Below are positions 1 to 8,563 of a stretch of 64,000 nucleotides of DNA, one piece after another. This stretch comes from Prevotellaceae bacterium UBA4301 (GTDB taxonomy: Bacteria; Bacteroidota; Bacteroidia; Bacteroidales; Bacteroidaceae). The position numbers and the translations under genes are program-made. The notes beneath the pieces were generated by a model. That model had not been told where the DNA came from, did not search any database, and worked only from the letters and a program-made list of their open reading frames with translations. The stretch lies in contig DGUV01000068.1 of assembly GCA_002395775.1 (NCBI GenBank), positions 1 through 64,000 of the forward strand, read 5' to 3'. The number at the start of each line of letters is the position of its first letter. The first letter of the stretch is position 1.

Positions 1-968
1 ATGTTGCGGTCGGCCGAGCAGCTGACTCCCATGCCGATGGGGCACGAAGCTCCGTGACGCGGCAGACGGACGACGCGGATGTCGTGGGCCAGATACTTGC
101 CACCGAACTGGGCGCCCAGACCAATCTTATAGGCTTCCTTCAGAAGCTTTTGTTCGAGGTCGATGTCGCGGAAAGCGCGACCTGTCTCATCGCCCGTTGT
201 GGGCAGGTTGTCGTAATATTTGATTGAGGCCAGTTTCACGGTCAACAGGTTCTTCTCGGCACTGGTTCCACCGATGACAAAAGCGATGTGGTAAGGAGGA
301 CAGGCAGCAGTGCCCAGACTCTTCATCTTCTCCACCAGGAAAGGCAGCAAGGTGCCTTCGTTCTGGATGGTGGCCTTGGTCATGGGATAGAAATAGGTCT
401 TGTTGGCCGAACCACCACCCTTTGCCACCATCACGAAGCGGTATTCCATGCCCTCAACAGCCTCGATGTCGATTTGTGCAGGCAGGTTACACTTGGTGTT
501 CACCTCGTCATACATGTTCAGCGGTGCGTTCTGCGAGTAGCGCAGGTTGTCCTGAGTGTAGGTATTGAAGACACCAAGACTCAGCGCCTCCTCATCCTCG
601 AATCCAGTCCACACCTGCTGGCCCTTTTCGCCATGAATGATGGCCGTGCCCGTGTCCTGGCAGAAGGGCAGCACGCCCTTGGCTGCCACGTCGGCATTGC
701 GCAGGAACTGCAGAGCCACATACTTGTCGTTCTCCGAGGCCTCGGGGTCGGTCAGGATCTTCGCAACCTGCAGGTTGTGTTCGCGGCGAAGCATGAACTC
801 CACATCGTGGAATGCTTGCTGCGCCAGCATGGTCAGTGCCTCCGGCTTTACTTTCAGCATGGGGTGGCCCTCAAAGTCACCAACACTCACGCCCTCCTTC
901 GAAAGGAGGCGATACTCAGTCTCGTCCTTGCCCACTTGGAACATGGGGGCATACTTGAAATTTGCCAT
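1..968 (-). CDS. Class I fumarate hydratase (iron-sulfur), 5' part; runs off the left edge
   Basis: Reading leftwards from the ATG at 966-968 gives an open frame of about 322 codons that continues past base 1. It starts [16 protein letters not shown] and contains [10 protein letters not shown], a class I fumarase cluster-cysteine context, then [27 protein letters not shown] and [14 protein letters not shown], all typical of the dimeric [4Fe-4S] fumarases (FumA/FumB type) rather than class II FumC. The enzyme interconverts fumarate and malate, in Bacteroidales mainly in the reductive branch leading to succinate and propionate. Full-length relatives have about 540 residues, so roughly 60 percent is visible and the C-terminal domain is missing. 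The family is clear; the isozyme name is not assigned. Confidence 0.93.
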   Translation of the reverse strand, partial: MANFKYAPMFQVGKDETEYRLLSKEGVSVGDFEGHPMLKVKPEALTMLAQQAFHDVEFMLRREHNLQVAKILTDPEASENDKYVALQFLRNADVAAKGVLPFCQDTGTAIIHGEKGQQVWTGFEDEEALSLGVFNTYTQDNLRYSQNAPLNMYDEVNTKCNLPAQIDIEAVEGMEYRFVMVAKGGGSANKTYFYPMTKATIQNEGTLLPFLVEKMKSLGTAACPPYHIAFVIGGTSAEKNLLTVKLASIKYYDNLPTTGDETGRAFRDIDLEQKLLKEAYKIGLGAQFGGKYLAHDIRVVRLPRHGASCPIGMGVSCSADRN

Positions 969-992
969 AGTCTTATGTAAAATAATGTATTT

Positions 993-1400
993 TTATTTCT
1001 GACTGTGTGCCCGCATCAGGCTGTCGGGGTCGATGCCTTCGCGGATGAGCGCCTCGCGCAGCAGCTCGTTGTTCGACTTCACATGGTCGTATTCCCACAG
1101 TTTTTTCAATGCCTTCTTGCGGCGTCGCTCCTCCTTGCGCGACTTGAAGGCAAAGGGGTGCATAATCATGTCCGTGGCCTTGGCCCCAATGATGTCGCTC
1201 AGCGAAGGTACGCGCGGCCCCGTGTCACGCGTCTGCGGACTAACGAAGATGGGAAGACGGCGATCCTTCGTCACCACCACTTCCTTCATCTTCACCCCTT
1301 TGAGGGTGGTGTCGTTAGCGGTGGTATCGACCTTTTGTTCCTGTGCATGTGTGGCAAGGAAACAGCAGGAAAGGGCCATGAATACAGCTATTTTTCGCAT
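993..1400 (-). CDS. Small exported protein of unknown function
   Basis: A 135-residue protein with a clear signal peptide (MRKIAVFMALSCCFLATHAQ). The mature part has a short segment, GVKMKEVVVTKDRR, that resembles the VVVT stretch of TonB-receptor plug regions, then a basic Lys/Arg-rich helix near residues 90-105. No family is recognised. A start 30 nt further upstream is open, but the promoter box at 1409-1416 lies between the two, so the start at 1400 is chosen; it also begins the signal peptide cleanly. It follows the fumarase gene divergently from the ATP-grasp gene and has its own promoter. Confidence 0.75.
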   Translation of the reverse strand: MRKIAVFMALSCCFLATHAQEQKVDTTANDTTLKGVKMKEVVVTKDRRLPIFVSPQTRDTGPRVPSLSDIIGAKATDMIMHPFAFKSRKEERRRKKALKKLWEYDHVKSNNELLREALIREGIDPDSLMRAHSQK

Positions 1401-1408
1401 TATGGGTG

Positions 1409-1416
1409 CAAAAATA
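1409..1416 (-). promoter_or_regulatory. TAnnTTTG promoter box for the gene starting at 1400
   Basis: Minus strand reads TATTTTTG with only 8 nt between it and the ATG, implying little or no 5' leader. Confidence 0.6.
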
Positions 1417-1421
1417 ATTAT

Positions 1422-1444
1422 TAAATTCATAATTCACAATTCTT
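1422..1444. repeat. 7-bp-period tract (divergent promoter region)
   Basis: Units attcata / attcaca / attctt repeat with a 7-bp period between two divergent leaderless-type promoters. It belongs to the dispersed heptamer family described in the findings. Confidence 0.55.
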
Positions 1445-1471
1445 GCCCGATAATAATTCATAAATATTTCT

Positions 1472-1479
1472 TATTTTTG
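1472..1479 (+). promoter_or_regulatory. TAnnTTTG promoter box for the ATP-grasp gene
   Basis: TATTTTTG, 8 nt before the ATG at 1488. Confidence 0.6.
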
Positions 1480-1487
1480 CATTTATT

Positions 1488-2405
1488 ATGATTCTGCCAC
1501 CACTGTTCAACCCCTCCAACGACATGGCCCTGGCCGCCAATCTGCGGCAGTACACTCCTCCTCGCCACATCCAACAGATGGAATCCCAGCTGGCCTCGCT
1601 CGCCTTGCTTTGGGACGAAGGTCCATGGGGGTGGAGCCTTGCCACCAAGCAACGCTACTTGCACATGGGCATTCCCGAGTCCCAGTTGCCATCTGATGCG
1701 TGGCTGGCCCGACATCGACGCCTCTCAAGCCGCCAGTTTGCCGTGGAATATTACAAGAAGATGGAGGAGGACATGCCCGATGAGCGTCTGCTGCCCTGCC
1801 AAGCCAGAGTTGCCACACAGCCCTTGCCCTGCTTCCCCTACCCCTTTATCTTGAAATCCCTCTGGTCCAGTTCGGGACGTGGCAACGTGGTGGCTCGTGG
1901 CGAGATGGACGTACCTACTCTTCGCCGTGTCCGAAAGGTTATTCAAGAACAGGGAGGCATTGTGGTTGAGCCATTCTATGCCGACAAGGCACTCGACTTT
2001 GCCATGGAGTTCTGGGCCGACGGCTCCGCCACCCGCTTTCTGGGCTACAGTGTGTTTTCTGCTGATGAAACGGGGCATTATGGCGGCAACTATGTAGAAG
2101 GGCAGGATGAGCTCCTACAGCGTATTTCCCTGCCTGATGACCTTCTGAAGAAATTGACTGAATACCATTGTCATCAGTTTTCCCCCCTCCCCTACCGCGG
2201 TCCCGTGGGCATCGACATGATGCGCCTCACTGACGGACGCATCCATCCCTGCGTCGAAATCAATTTCCGCCGTACCATGGGGTTGCTTGCCCTTGACTTG
2301 TATGAAAAAGGAATGACCTCCGACCAACTTCTTGCCGGCGATGCGCATCATGGGTTCTCAGCCCAAGTTACCGAGGGGCGCCTGTCAATTACCTTCCGCC
2401 CGTAA
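1488..2405 (+). CDS. ATP-grasp fold protein, substrate unknown
   Basis: A 305-residue soluble protein without signal peptide. Three blocks fit an ATP-grasp ligase: FILKSLWSSSGRGNVV (nucleotide-binding Lys and Ser/Gly loop, near residue 122), VVEPFYADKALDFAMEF (adenine-binding hinge), and GVEIN-like PCVEINFRRTMG with a preceding GIDMM (Mg-binding Asp and Glu-x-Asn, near residues 240-265). These are seen directly; the ligase activity is inferred from the fold, and the substrate cannot be told. The promoter box sits 8 nt before the ATG. Its last 21 bases overlap the end of the convergent phosphatase gene, leaving no room for a terminator between them. Confidence 0.8.
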   Translation: MILPPLFNPSNDMALAANLRQYTPPRHIQQMESQLASLALLWDEGPWGWSLATKQRYLHMGIPESQLPSDAWLARHRRLSSRQFAVEYYKKMEEDMPDERLLPCQARVATQPLPCFPYPFILKSLWSSSGRGNVVARGEMDVPTLRRVRKVIQEQGGIVVEPFYADKALDFAMEFWADGSATRFLGYSVFSADETGHYGGNYVEGQDELLQRISLPDDLLKKLTEYHCHQFSPLPYRGPVGIDMMRLTDGRIHPCVEINFRRTMGLLALDLYEKGMTSDQLLAGDAHHGFSAQVTEGRLSITFRP

Positions 2406-3200
2406 GGCGGCAAGCAGTTCCCGCTGCATCAGCCCGTTGGAGGCCACGATGTCGTCGCCGTCCAAGAAAAACGGTTCGCCCCGGAAATTGGTGACCTGAC
2501 CGCCCGCCTCACACACGATAAGGCCCGCCGCCATAAAGTCCCACTGTCCCAGTCCGCGCTCCATCCAACCATCCCAACGCCCACAGGCCACCAGACAGAG
2601 AGCCACGGCTGCCGAACCGTTCATGCGAATGCCGCCGGCCAATCCGTAGAAGCGACGGATGAGCCTCAGTCCCGTTTCGCGATACATGTCGGCATCGTAA
2701 GGCAATTCCAGTCCCAACAGGGCCTCGGCGAGGGGTTTCGAACTGACATTTATGGGATGCCCATTCAGCCATGCTCCACCACCCTTCCATGCCGAGAAAC
2801 ACTCATCGAGACTGACCTCATAGACCACCCCCAACACTACCTCGCGCTCCGTGCGCAGGGCTATGCTGACGGCAAACGGCGCCGTACCATGGACATAATT
2901 GGTGGTGCCGTCCAGCGGGTCGATGACCCAGCAAAAAGCCCCTCTCCCAACCTCCTCCGAAGGGGAGGCGTTTTCGGTCGTTCCCTCTTCAGTCAGGAAG
3001 GACGCCTCGGGCAACAATTGTCGCAATTGGGCCACTATCTTCTCCTCACTCGTCTTATCGACATACGACACATAGTCGTGGGCATGCTTGCGTTCCACCT
3101 GTTCGGCCTTCAGTCGCCGCTGTTCCTCTCTCAGGTAAGCCCCTGCCTCGCGAGCCACGCGGCACACCTCCCGGGTTAATGTTTTTAAATCCAATTCCAA
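2385..3200 (-). CDS. Inositol-monophosphatase family phosphatase (SuhB/CysQ-like)
   Basis: The protein carries the family signature: TEEG (catalytic Glu, near residue 72), WVIDPLDGTTNYVHG (metal-binding Asp residues) and GQWDFMAAGLIVCEAGG near the C-terminus. It should hydrolyse a phosphomonoester such as inositol-1-phosphate or 3'-phosphoadenosine 5'-phosphate in the cytoplasm, Mg-dependent. Between the catalytic Glu and the DPLDGT loop there is an extra stretch around SPSEEVGRGAF that matches a palindromic DNA element at about 2939-2985. No ATG is available: the frame opens with a TAA followed by TTG at 3200, and a further TTG at 3194, so a TTG start is likely, 25-30 nt after the promoter box. 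Confidence 0.88.
   Translation of the reverse strand: MELDLKTLTREVCRVAREAGAYLREEQRRLKAEQVERKHAHDYVSYVDKTSEEKIVAQLRQLLPEASFLTEEGTTENASPSEEVGRGAFCWVIDPLDGTTNYVHGTAPFAVSIALRTEREVVLGVVYEVSLDECFSAWKGGGAWLNGHPINVSSKPLAEALLGLELPYDADMYRETGLRLIRRFYGLAGGIRMNGSAAVALCLVACGRWDGWMERGLGQWDFMAAGLIVCEAGGQVTNFRGEPFFLDGDDIVASNGLMQRELLAALRAEGN
2939..2985. repeat. Palindromic G/C-rich element inside the phosphatase gene
   Basis: The + strand shows a cctctcccaacctcc block followed by gaaggggaggc, an imperfect inverted repeat. It is translated in frame as a loop insertion of about 10 residues. Similar elements lie at 16927, 49217, 50560 and 51335. Confidence 0.5.
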
Positions 3201-3227
3201 AACTTAAGAAAAACTTTATCAATGATG

Positions 3228-3235
3228 CAAAATTA
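3228..3235 (-). promoter_or_regulatory. TAnnTTTG promoter box for the phosphatase gene
   Basis: Minus strand TAATTTTG, 27 nt before the TTG start at 3200. Confidence 0.55.
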
Positions 3236-3301
3236 CAAAATATGTCTCAAACACCTAAACTTTTAACCAATTAAACGGCTAAACTTTTGAACATTTATTC
3301 G

Positions 3302-3309
3302 TAACTTTG
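3302..3309 (+). promoter_or_regulatory. TAnnTTTG promoter box for xerD
   Basis: TAACTTTG ends 5 nt before the ATG at 3315, so the transcript probably starts at or next to the start codon. Confidence 0.65.
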
Positions 3310-3314
3310 CCTTC

Positions 3315-4256
3315 ATGAAGACCAACATTACCCACACCACTGCCGTCCCGGTGCCTATCCTACGGCGCTACATCCAGTACCTGAGGCTCGAGAAATCCTT
3401 CTCGCCCAACACCCTCGATGCCTACCTAACCGACCTCAGCAAACTGCTGCGCTACTACGAATGCGAGCACATAGACTTCCGCCTGGTCACCCTCCTCCAA
3501 CTCGACCAGTTTGCCGCCAGACTCCACGACAGCGGCTCCTCGGCCAAGACCGTGGCGCGCGTGCTGGCAGGCGTGCGCTCATTCTATCGGTTTCTGCTCA
3601 TGGAGAAAGAAATCACGACCGACCCCACCGAACTGCTCGTTTCGCCCAATCGGGGCGAATACCTGCCCCAGGTGCTCACGATTGACGAAATCGACCGCCT
3701 CGAACAAGCCATCGACCAGAGCCGCAACGAGGGTGTGCGCGACCATGCCATCGTAGAGGTACTCTACGCCTGCGGACTGCGCGTCTCCGAACTCTGCCAG
3801 TTGCGCTTCTCCGACCTCTTTCTTGAGGATGGCTACCTCCACGTGCGCGGCAAGGGACAGAAGGACCGTCTGGTGCCCGTGGCCCAGTCCACCGTGGAGG
3901 AACTGCGCCGATGGTTTGCCGTTCGGCAGGCCATCAGTGCCCGTCCCGGTGAAGAGGACTACGTCTTCCTCTCTCCCCAGCGAGGCCGCCACCTGAGCCG
4001 CATCACCGTCTTCCACAACATCAAGCAGTATGCCCATGCCGCCGGCATCACGAAGGAAATTTCGCCTCACACCCTGCGCCACTCCTTTGCCACTCACCTC
4101 GTCGAGCGCGGAGCCAACCTGCGGGGCGTGCAAGCTCTGCTCGGCCACGAAAGCATCTCCACGACCGAAATCTACCTCCACCTCGACCGTCAGCACCTGC
4201 GCGAGGAAATCCTAACCTGCCACCCCCGCAACCGACGGAAGACCAACGAAAAGTAA
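3315..4256 (+). CDS. xerD: Tyrosine recombinase XerD
   Basis: 313 residues, the usual XerC/XerD length. The N-terminal SAM-like DNA-binding domain (about residues 13-105) is followed by the catalytic domain with every key residue visible: Arg156 (CGLRVSEL), Lys180 (RGKGQKDR), His252 and Arg255 (HTLRHSFATHL), His278 (LLGHESIST) and nucleophile Tyr287. XerCD resolves chromosome dimers at dif. XerD is preferred over XerC on general sequence character, and a mobile-element integrase is unlikely because no att site or cargo is seen. It has its own promoter and a strong terminator after the stop codon. Confidence 0.92.
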   Translation: MKTNITHTTAVPVPILRRYIQYLRLEKSFSPNTLDAYLTDLSKLLRYYECEHIDFRLVTLLQLDQFAARLHDSGSSAKTVARVLAGVRSFYRFLLMEKEITTDPTELLVSPNRGEYLPQVLTIDEIDRLEQAIDQSRNEGVRDHAIVEVLYACGLRVSELCQLRFSDLFLEDGYLHVRGKGQKDRLVPVAQSTVEELRRWFAVRQAISARPGEEDYVFLSPQRGRHLSRITVFHNIKQYAHAAGITKEISPHTLRHSFATHLVERGANLRGVQALLGHESISTTEIYLHLDRQHLREEILTCHPRNRRKTNEK

Positions 4257-4270
4257 AATATCCTGACAGC

Positions 4271-4303
4271 AAACAGAGCAGATGGCCTCCATCCGCTCTG
4301 TTT
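4271..4303 (+). terminator. Rho-independent terminator after xerD
   Basis: A 15-bp stem (aaacagagcagatgg pairing with ccatccgctctgttt, one mismatch) with a 3-nt loop, followed by a T-rich stretch. The next 160 bases to the sulfatase end hold nothing I can identify. Confidence 0.8.
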
Positions 4304-4466
4304 ATTCTTTCTACACTTTTTATATTAGGTTATACTAATAAACGAACTTAGGTCACACCCATAAACTAAGTTACTTTTCGGTCATCGCCTCTCGGGAAGG
4401 AAAAACTGGCGATAAGGAATATTTACAAACCGACTGCTGTCAGGGGCTGGGCCATGCCAGTCCGCC

Positions 4467-6053
4467 TCATGGGATTTGTTGCTCTATGGGGTCGTCATAT
4501 TGTTTTTGCAGCTGACGCAGGCGGCGATGGAGCTGGCGTTGCACCTTACGGTAGCTGGGATTGCCGTAGAGGTTGTGCATCTCGGTGGGGTCGGTCTGCA
4601 GGTCGTAGAGTTCCCACTGGTCGATGCGGGGGCGGTGGGTGGTGTCCTGCGCAGCGGCGGTGTGGGGATAGAAGTGGATGAGTTTGTAGCGCTGGGTACG
4701 TATGCCGTAGTGGCGGCGCACCATGTGTTCGGCAGGGAACTCATAGTAGTGGTAGTAGATGGCATCGCGCCACTTCCGGGGCGAATTGTCCTTCAACAGG
4801 GGCACCAGCGACTGGCCCTGGATGTCGGGGGGCACGACGGCCCCAGCCATCTCGAGGAAAGTGGGGGCGTAGTCGATGTTTTGCACCATTTCACTGACCT
4901 CGCCGCGGCGCCGGTAGCCTTCGGGCAGACGCATAACGAGGGGAGTGTTGAGACTTTCCTCATACATGAATCGCTTGTCAAACCATCCGTGTTCGCCCAT
5001 GTAGAAACCCTGGTCACTGGTATAGACGACGAGGGTGTTGCGCAGCAGGTCGTGGGACTCGAGGTAGCGCATGAGGCGGCCCACGTTCTCGTCAAGACTT
5101 TTGGTCACCTTAGCATAATCGCGCATGTAGCGCTGGAACTTGAATTCGGTCAGCGCGCGGCCCGTGAGGGGGTGGGCCTTGAAGGCGCGGGAGAGGGAGT
5201 CGTGGAACTGGAAGTAGGTCTTCTGGTCCTCAGGCGAAAGCCGGCGAACGTAATTGAGATAGAGCTCCGAGAGACGGCTGGCGTCGCCAGGGAGGTAGAT
5301 CTTGTTGTCATAGATGAGGTCCATGTCGTGGTCGGAGGCGATGTTCATCTCCTGGTCCTGGGCGGCGGTACGGCCCAGATAATCGTCCCAAAAGTTAGCG
5401 GGCAAGTCGAAAGTCTGATCTTCGAAAGCACGGAGGTCCTTGAGGTCGGGCAGCCAGTCGCGGTGGCAGGCCTTGTGATGGACAAAGAGGATGAAGGGCT
5501 GCGACTTGTCACGCTGGTCCATCCATCGGATGGCCTTGTCGGTGATGACGTCGGTGCAGTAGCCCTGCTCGACGGAGCGTGTACCGTCCTGATGGAGGAA
5601 GGTGGGGTTGTAGTATTCGCCCTGCCCCTCAAGGATGTCCCAGTGGTTGAAGCCTGTGGGGGTAGAAACGAGGTGCCACTTGCCGATGAGCGCGGTTTGG
5701 TAGCCTGCCAGCTGCATGAGTTTGGGCATGGTCTGCTGCGAGCCGTCGAAGATGCCGTGTTCATTATTGGTAAAACCGTTTTTATGGGAGAACTTGCCCG
5801 TGAGCATGCAGGCACGACTGGGGCCAGAGAGGGAGTTGGCCACGAAACTGTGGCGGAAGAGCACGCCCTCATGGGCGAGACGGTCGAGGTTGGGCGTCTG
5901 CACGGGGCTGGGGCCGTAGCATGACATCATTTGTGCCGTGTGGTCGTCGGTCATAATATAGACGATGTTGGGGCGCGTCTGCGCCATGGCGAAGGCGCAA
6001 ATGGACAATTGGCAATTGACGATTGACAATGTCAGGATGGTGTGTTTTTCCAT
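4467..6053 (-). CDS. Exported S1-family sulfatase, serine type
   Basis: 528 residues with a signal peptide, TDDH (residues 35-38, metal site) and LSGPSRACMLTGK, in which Ser76-x-Pro-x-Arg80 is the site that is oxidised to formylglycine. Ser in place of Cys means the enzyme needs an anaerobic radical-SAM maturase (anSME), which is not in this window. It should remove sulfate from a sulfated glycan such as host mucin or glycosaminoglycan; the exact sugar cannot be assigned. The signal peptide segment LSIVNCQLSI is encoded by a 7-bp-period tract (6002-6034). It is the last gene of the parE-coaD-protease-ybeY operon, 23 bp after ybeY, an unusual place for a sulfatase. Confidence 0.9.
   Translation of the reverse strand: MEKHTILTLSIVNCQLSICAFAMAQTRPNIVYIMTDDHTAQMMSCYGPSPVQTPNLDRLAHEGVLFRHSFVANSLSGPSRACMLTGKFSHKNGFTNNEHGIFDGSQQTMPKLMQLAGYQTALIGKWHLVSTPTGFNHWDILEGQGEYYNPTFLHQDGTRSVEQGYCTDVITDKAIRWMDQRDKSQPFILFVHHKACHRDWLPDLKDLRAFEDQTFDLPANFWDDYLGRTAAQDQEMNIASDHDMDLIYDNKIYLPGDASRLSELYLNYVRRLSPEDQKTYFQFHDSLSRAFKAHPLTGRALTEFKFQRYMRDYAKVTKSLDENVGRLMRYLESHDLLRNTLVVYTSDQGFYMGEHGWFDKRFMYEESLNTPLVMRLPEGYRRRGEVSEMVQNIDYAPTFLEMAGAVVPPDIQGQSLVPLLKDNSPRKWRDAIYYHYYEFPAEHMVRRHYGIRTQRYKLIHFYPHTAAAQDTTHRPRIDQWELYDLQTDPTEMHNLYGNPSYRKVQRQLHRRLRQLQKQYDDPIEQQIP
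6002..6034. repeat. 7-bp-period tract inside the sulfatase signal peptide
   Basis: Coding strand units attgtca / atcgtca / attgcca / attgtcc run at a 7-bp period and are translated. Confidence 0.6.
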
Positions 6054-6076
6054 GATGGGTTACGGATTATGTATGT

Positions 6077-6490
6077 TTAAAGCAGGGCCAACGCCTTGTC
6101 CTCTGCGGCTTCCATTATTTCGCGTTCGCCAGGGCCCTTGTCATTGATGCCGCACAGGTGGAGCACGCCGTGAATGACGACGCGATGGAGCTCCCTTTCG
6201 TAGGTGGCACCGACAAGGGGGGCATTGGAGCGCACGGTGTCGAGTGATATGTATAGGTCGCCCGAGATGGTGCGCCCTTGGGTGTAGTCGAAGGTGATGA
6301 TGTCGGTGTAGTAGTCGTGGCGAAGAAACTGGCGGTTGACTTCCAGGATACGCTGGTCATCGACAAAGACGTAGTTGATGTCGCCCACGCGGCGGTCGTA
6401 GGAGGCAGCCACACGAGCCACCCACTGGCGTATCTGCTGCTGGTCGAGTGTGGGCATCTGAGCCCCTCCCTCGGTGTTGAACGTTATCAT
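6077..6490 (-). CDS. ybeY: Endoribonuclease YbeY (rRNA maturation and quality control)
   Basis: 137 residues, with the UPF0054 signature HGVLHLCGINDKGPGER near residue 107. YbeY is a metal-dependent RNase acting in 16S rRNA 3' processing and ribosome quality control. In the usual H-x3-H-x5-H zinc site His107 and His111 are present, but the third position (117) is Asp. I believe Bacteroidetes relatives share this, so it is probably a lineage variant and not a defect. It lies 28 bp after the protease gene in the same operon. Confidence 0.92.
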   Translation of the reverse strand: MITFNTEGGAQMPTLDQQQIRQWVARVAASYDRRVGDINYVFVDDQRILEVNRQFLRHDYYTDIITFDYTQGRTISGDLYISLDTVRSNAPLVGATYERELHRVVIHGVLHLCGINDKGPGEREIMEAAEDKALALL

Positions 6491-6518
6491 TTGCTTTTCA
6501 ATTTTTTCTCACACCATC

Positions 6519-8099
6519 TCACTTTTCCAAGAGCTCCACGGCCTTCTTCACCATGGGGTCGTGCTCATAGACGATACTGAAGTATTCGCTCATGTCCCAC
6601 AGGTCGCGGGCAGCCAAGGCCTTGAGTGTGAGGCGCAGCTGGGGGATGGTCTGCTGACGCTCGTCGTCATCTTTGGGAGTGATTTTTTGCTTATCACCTT
6701 CCTTGAAGATGTGTTCGATAACATCGTCGGGAACTTCGTATTGGGCCTTGAACTGCTGAAAGTCGGGCCACTGCTTGAGGAGCGGCTTGCGATTCTTGTC
6801 GAGGTGGCGTAGGCTGGCATTGATGACAAGCCCCTTGGCCGAGAGTTCACGATAGAGGCGGGTGTACTTGGTGGTGTCGAGGGGAATGAAGTAGTCAGGC
6901 ATGATGCCGCCTCCACCATAGACAGTACGTCCCAGTTTCTGGGTCTTGTAGCGCAGCGAATCGGGAAAGTGGATGCTATCCTCGTGCAGCAGTTCGCCGT
7001 TGTTGTAACGGTTGATGAGGTCGCGCGAATAGCTGTCCTTGTCACCCTTGGTGTAGGGTTTCTGGATGCAACGTCCCGAGGGAGTGTAGTAGCGGGCTAC
7101 GGTGAGGCGAATCATGGAACCGTCGGGCAGTTCGATGGGGCGCTGGACGAGGCCCTTGCCAAAGGAACGGCGACCGATGACGATGCCGCGGTCGTGGTCC
7201 TGAATGGCTCCACTCAGGATTTCGGCAGCCGAAGCGGTGTATTCGTCAATGAGCACAGCCAGACGACCTTCAGCCCAACCGCTGCCTCCGTTGCTGACAA
7301 AGGACTGTGCGGGGACGTTTCGGCCACGCGTAAAGACGATGGTATCGCCCTTGGGCAGGAACTGGCTGGTGATTTCAGCCGCAGCGCCCAGCAGTCCGCC
7401 ACCATTTTGCTGGAGGTCAATGATGAGACGGGTCATACCTTGAGCCTTGAGCTTGTCGAGGGCCGACATGACCTCGCTAAAGGTGGTCTGCCCAAAACTG
7501 CTGAAACGGATAAGTCCGATATCGGGAGTGACCATGTAGGCAGCATCGAGGGTGGTGACGGGAATCTTGTCACGCTTGACGGTGAAGTACGATACACCGC
7601 GAACGCCCTGACGGACAATGCCCAGACGCACCTTCGTGTCCTTGGGCCCACGAAGACGGCTCATAATTTCCTCTCGGCTCATCTTCACACCGGCAATGGT
7701 GGTGTCGTTGACCGAGATGATGCGGTCACCAGCCAGGATGCCCACACGCTCCGACGGACCCTTCGCTACGGGCTGGATGACGAAGAGCGTGTCCTCCAAC
7801 ATTTGGAATTGCACGCCGATGCCCTCGAACGAGCCTTCGAGCGACTCGTTCATGCGGCGCGTGTCCTTGGCATTGGAGTATTGCGAGTGGGGATCGAGTT
7901 TGCTGAGCATGCCGTTGATGGCGTCCTCCACCTGACGATCGATACCCACAGAATCGACGTAATAAATGTTGGTGAGCACGGTGGCCATGCTAAGTTTGCG
8001 CATGGCGGCGTCAATGTGGCTCATATCCACTTGTTGGGCAAGAACTGATGGCGTGAGGAACTGGGAGAATAGAAAAATGAGAAAAAAGAACTTTTTCAT
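6519..8099 (-). CDS. S41-family C-terminal processing protease (CtpA-like)
   Basis: 526 residues with a signal peptide ([22 protein letters not shown]), a PDZ domain around residues 90-165 (FEGIGVQF ... GDRIISVND) and the S41 catalytic core. The Ser/Lys dyad is visible as Ser290 in EYTASAAEIL and Lys315 in RRSFGKGLVQ. It should cleave C-termini of periplasmic proteins. A C-terminal extension of about 150 residues is normal for the Bacteroidetes form. The start codon overlaps the stop of coaD by 4 bp (ATGA), showing translational coupling. Confidence 0.92.
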   Translation of the reverse strand: MKKFFFLIFLFSQFLTPSVLAQQVDMSHIDAAMRKLSMATVLTNIYYVDSVGIDRQVEDAINGMLSKLDPHSQYSNAKDTRRMNESLEGSFEGIGVQFQMLEDTLFVIQPVAKGPSERVGILAGDRIISVNDTTIAGVKMSREEIMSRLRGPKDTKVRLGIVRQGVRGVSYFTVKRDKIPVTTLDAAYMVTPDIGLIRFSSFGQTTFSEVMSALDKLKAQGMTRLIIDLQQNGGGLLGAAAEITSQFLPKGDTIVFTRGRNVPAQSFVSNGGSGWAEGRLAVLIDEYTASAAEILSGAIQDHDRGIVIGRRSFGKGLVQRPIELPDGSMIRLTVARYYTPSGRCIQKPYTKGDKDSYSRDLINRYNNGELLHEDSIHFPDSLRYKTQKLGRTVYGGGGIMPDYFIPLDTTKYTRLYRELSAKGLVINASLRHLDKNRKPLLKQWPDFQQFKAQYEVPDDVIEHIFKEGDKQKITPKDDDERQQTIPQLRLTLKALAARDLWDMSEYFSIVYEHDPMVKKAVELLEK

Positions 8100-8563
8100 A
8101 GGTTGTACGTTAGGTTATTGGGCAACCACGAACTGACGTCGCGTCCGTAATGGGCCAGTTCGCGGATGATGCTGCTCGACACGTTGGCCAATCCCGGCTG
8201 GGCAAAAAGGACAACGGTCTCGATGCCGGAAAGCTCGTGGTTGATATCGGCTATCTGGAGTTCGTATTCGTAATCGCTGACGGAACGTATGCCGCGCAGG
8301 ATGAATTGGGCTCCAATGCGCTGGGCGAAATCGATGGTGAGCGTGTCATAACATTCGACGCTGATGCGGGGCTCGTCCTTATAGAGCTGGCGCAGGGCAC
8401 GCACTCGCTCCTCGACAGGAATCCAGCCACGCTTCTGATCGTTGTGGCCCACGCCCACTATGATATGGTCAAACAGATTGAGACCGCGCTCCACAATGTC
8501 GGCATGGCCGCGTGTGAAGGGGTCGAACGAACCCGGGAATAAAGCTTTCTTCATCATACTCAT
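8096..8563 (-). CDS. coaD: Phosphopantetheine adenylyltransferase
   Basis: About 155 residues. It has the nucleotidyltransferase motif [14 protein letters not shown] at the N-terminus and VSSSIIRE near the C-terminus, both hallmarks of CoaD, which makes dephospho-CoA from phosphopantetheine and ATP. The first ATG (8563) overlaps the parE stop as ATGA; ATGs at 8557 and 8554 are alternatives and would match the usual MKKALFPGS start. Confidence 0.95.
   Translation of the reverse strand: MSMMKKALFPGSFDPFTRGHADIVERGLNLFDHIIVGVGHNDQKRGWIPVEERVRALRQLYKDEPRISVECYDTLTIDFAQRIGAQFILRGIRSVSDYEYELQIADINHELSGIETVVLFAQPGLANVSSSIIRELAHYGRDVSSWLPNNLTYNL

Noticed and set aside
3315..4256. XerD-like gene as a mobile-element integrase
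   Set aside because: Length and sequence fit chromosomal XerD; no att repeats, tRNA target or cargo genes adjoin it.
4476..5924. Long plus-strand open frame of 482 codons
   Set aside because: It lies antisense to the sulfatase gene, is Val/Gly-rich, and has no recognisable domain; a shadow of high-GC coding sequence.
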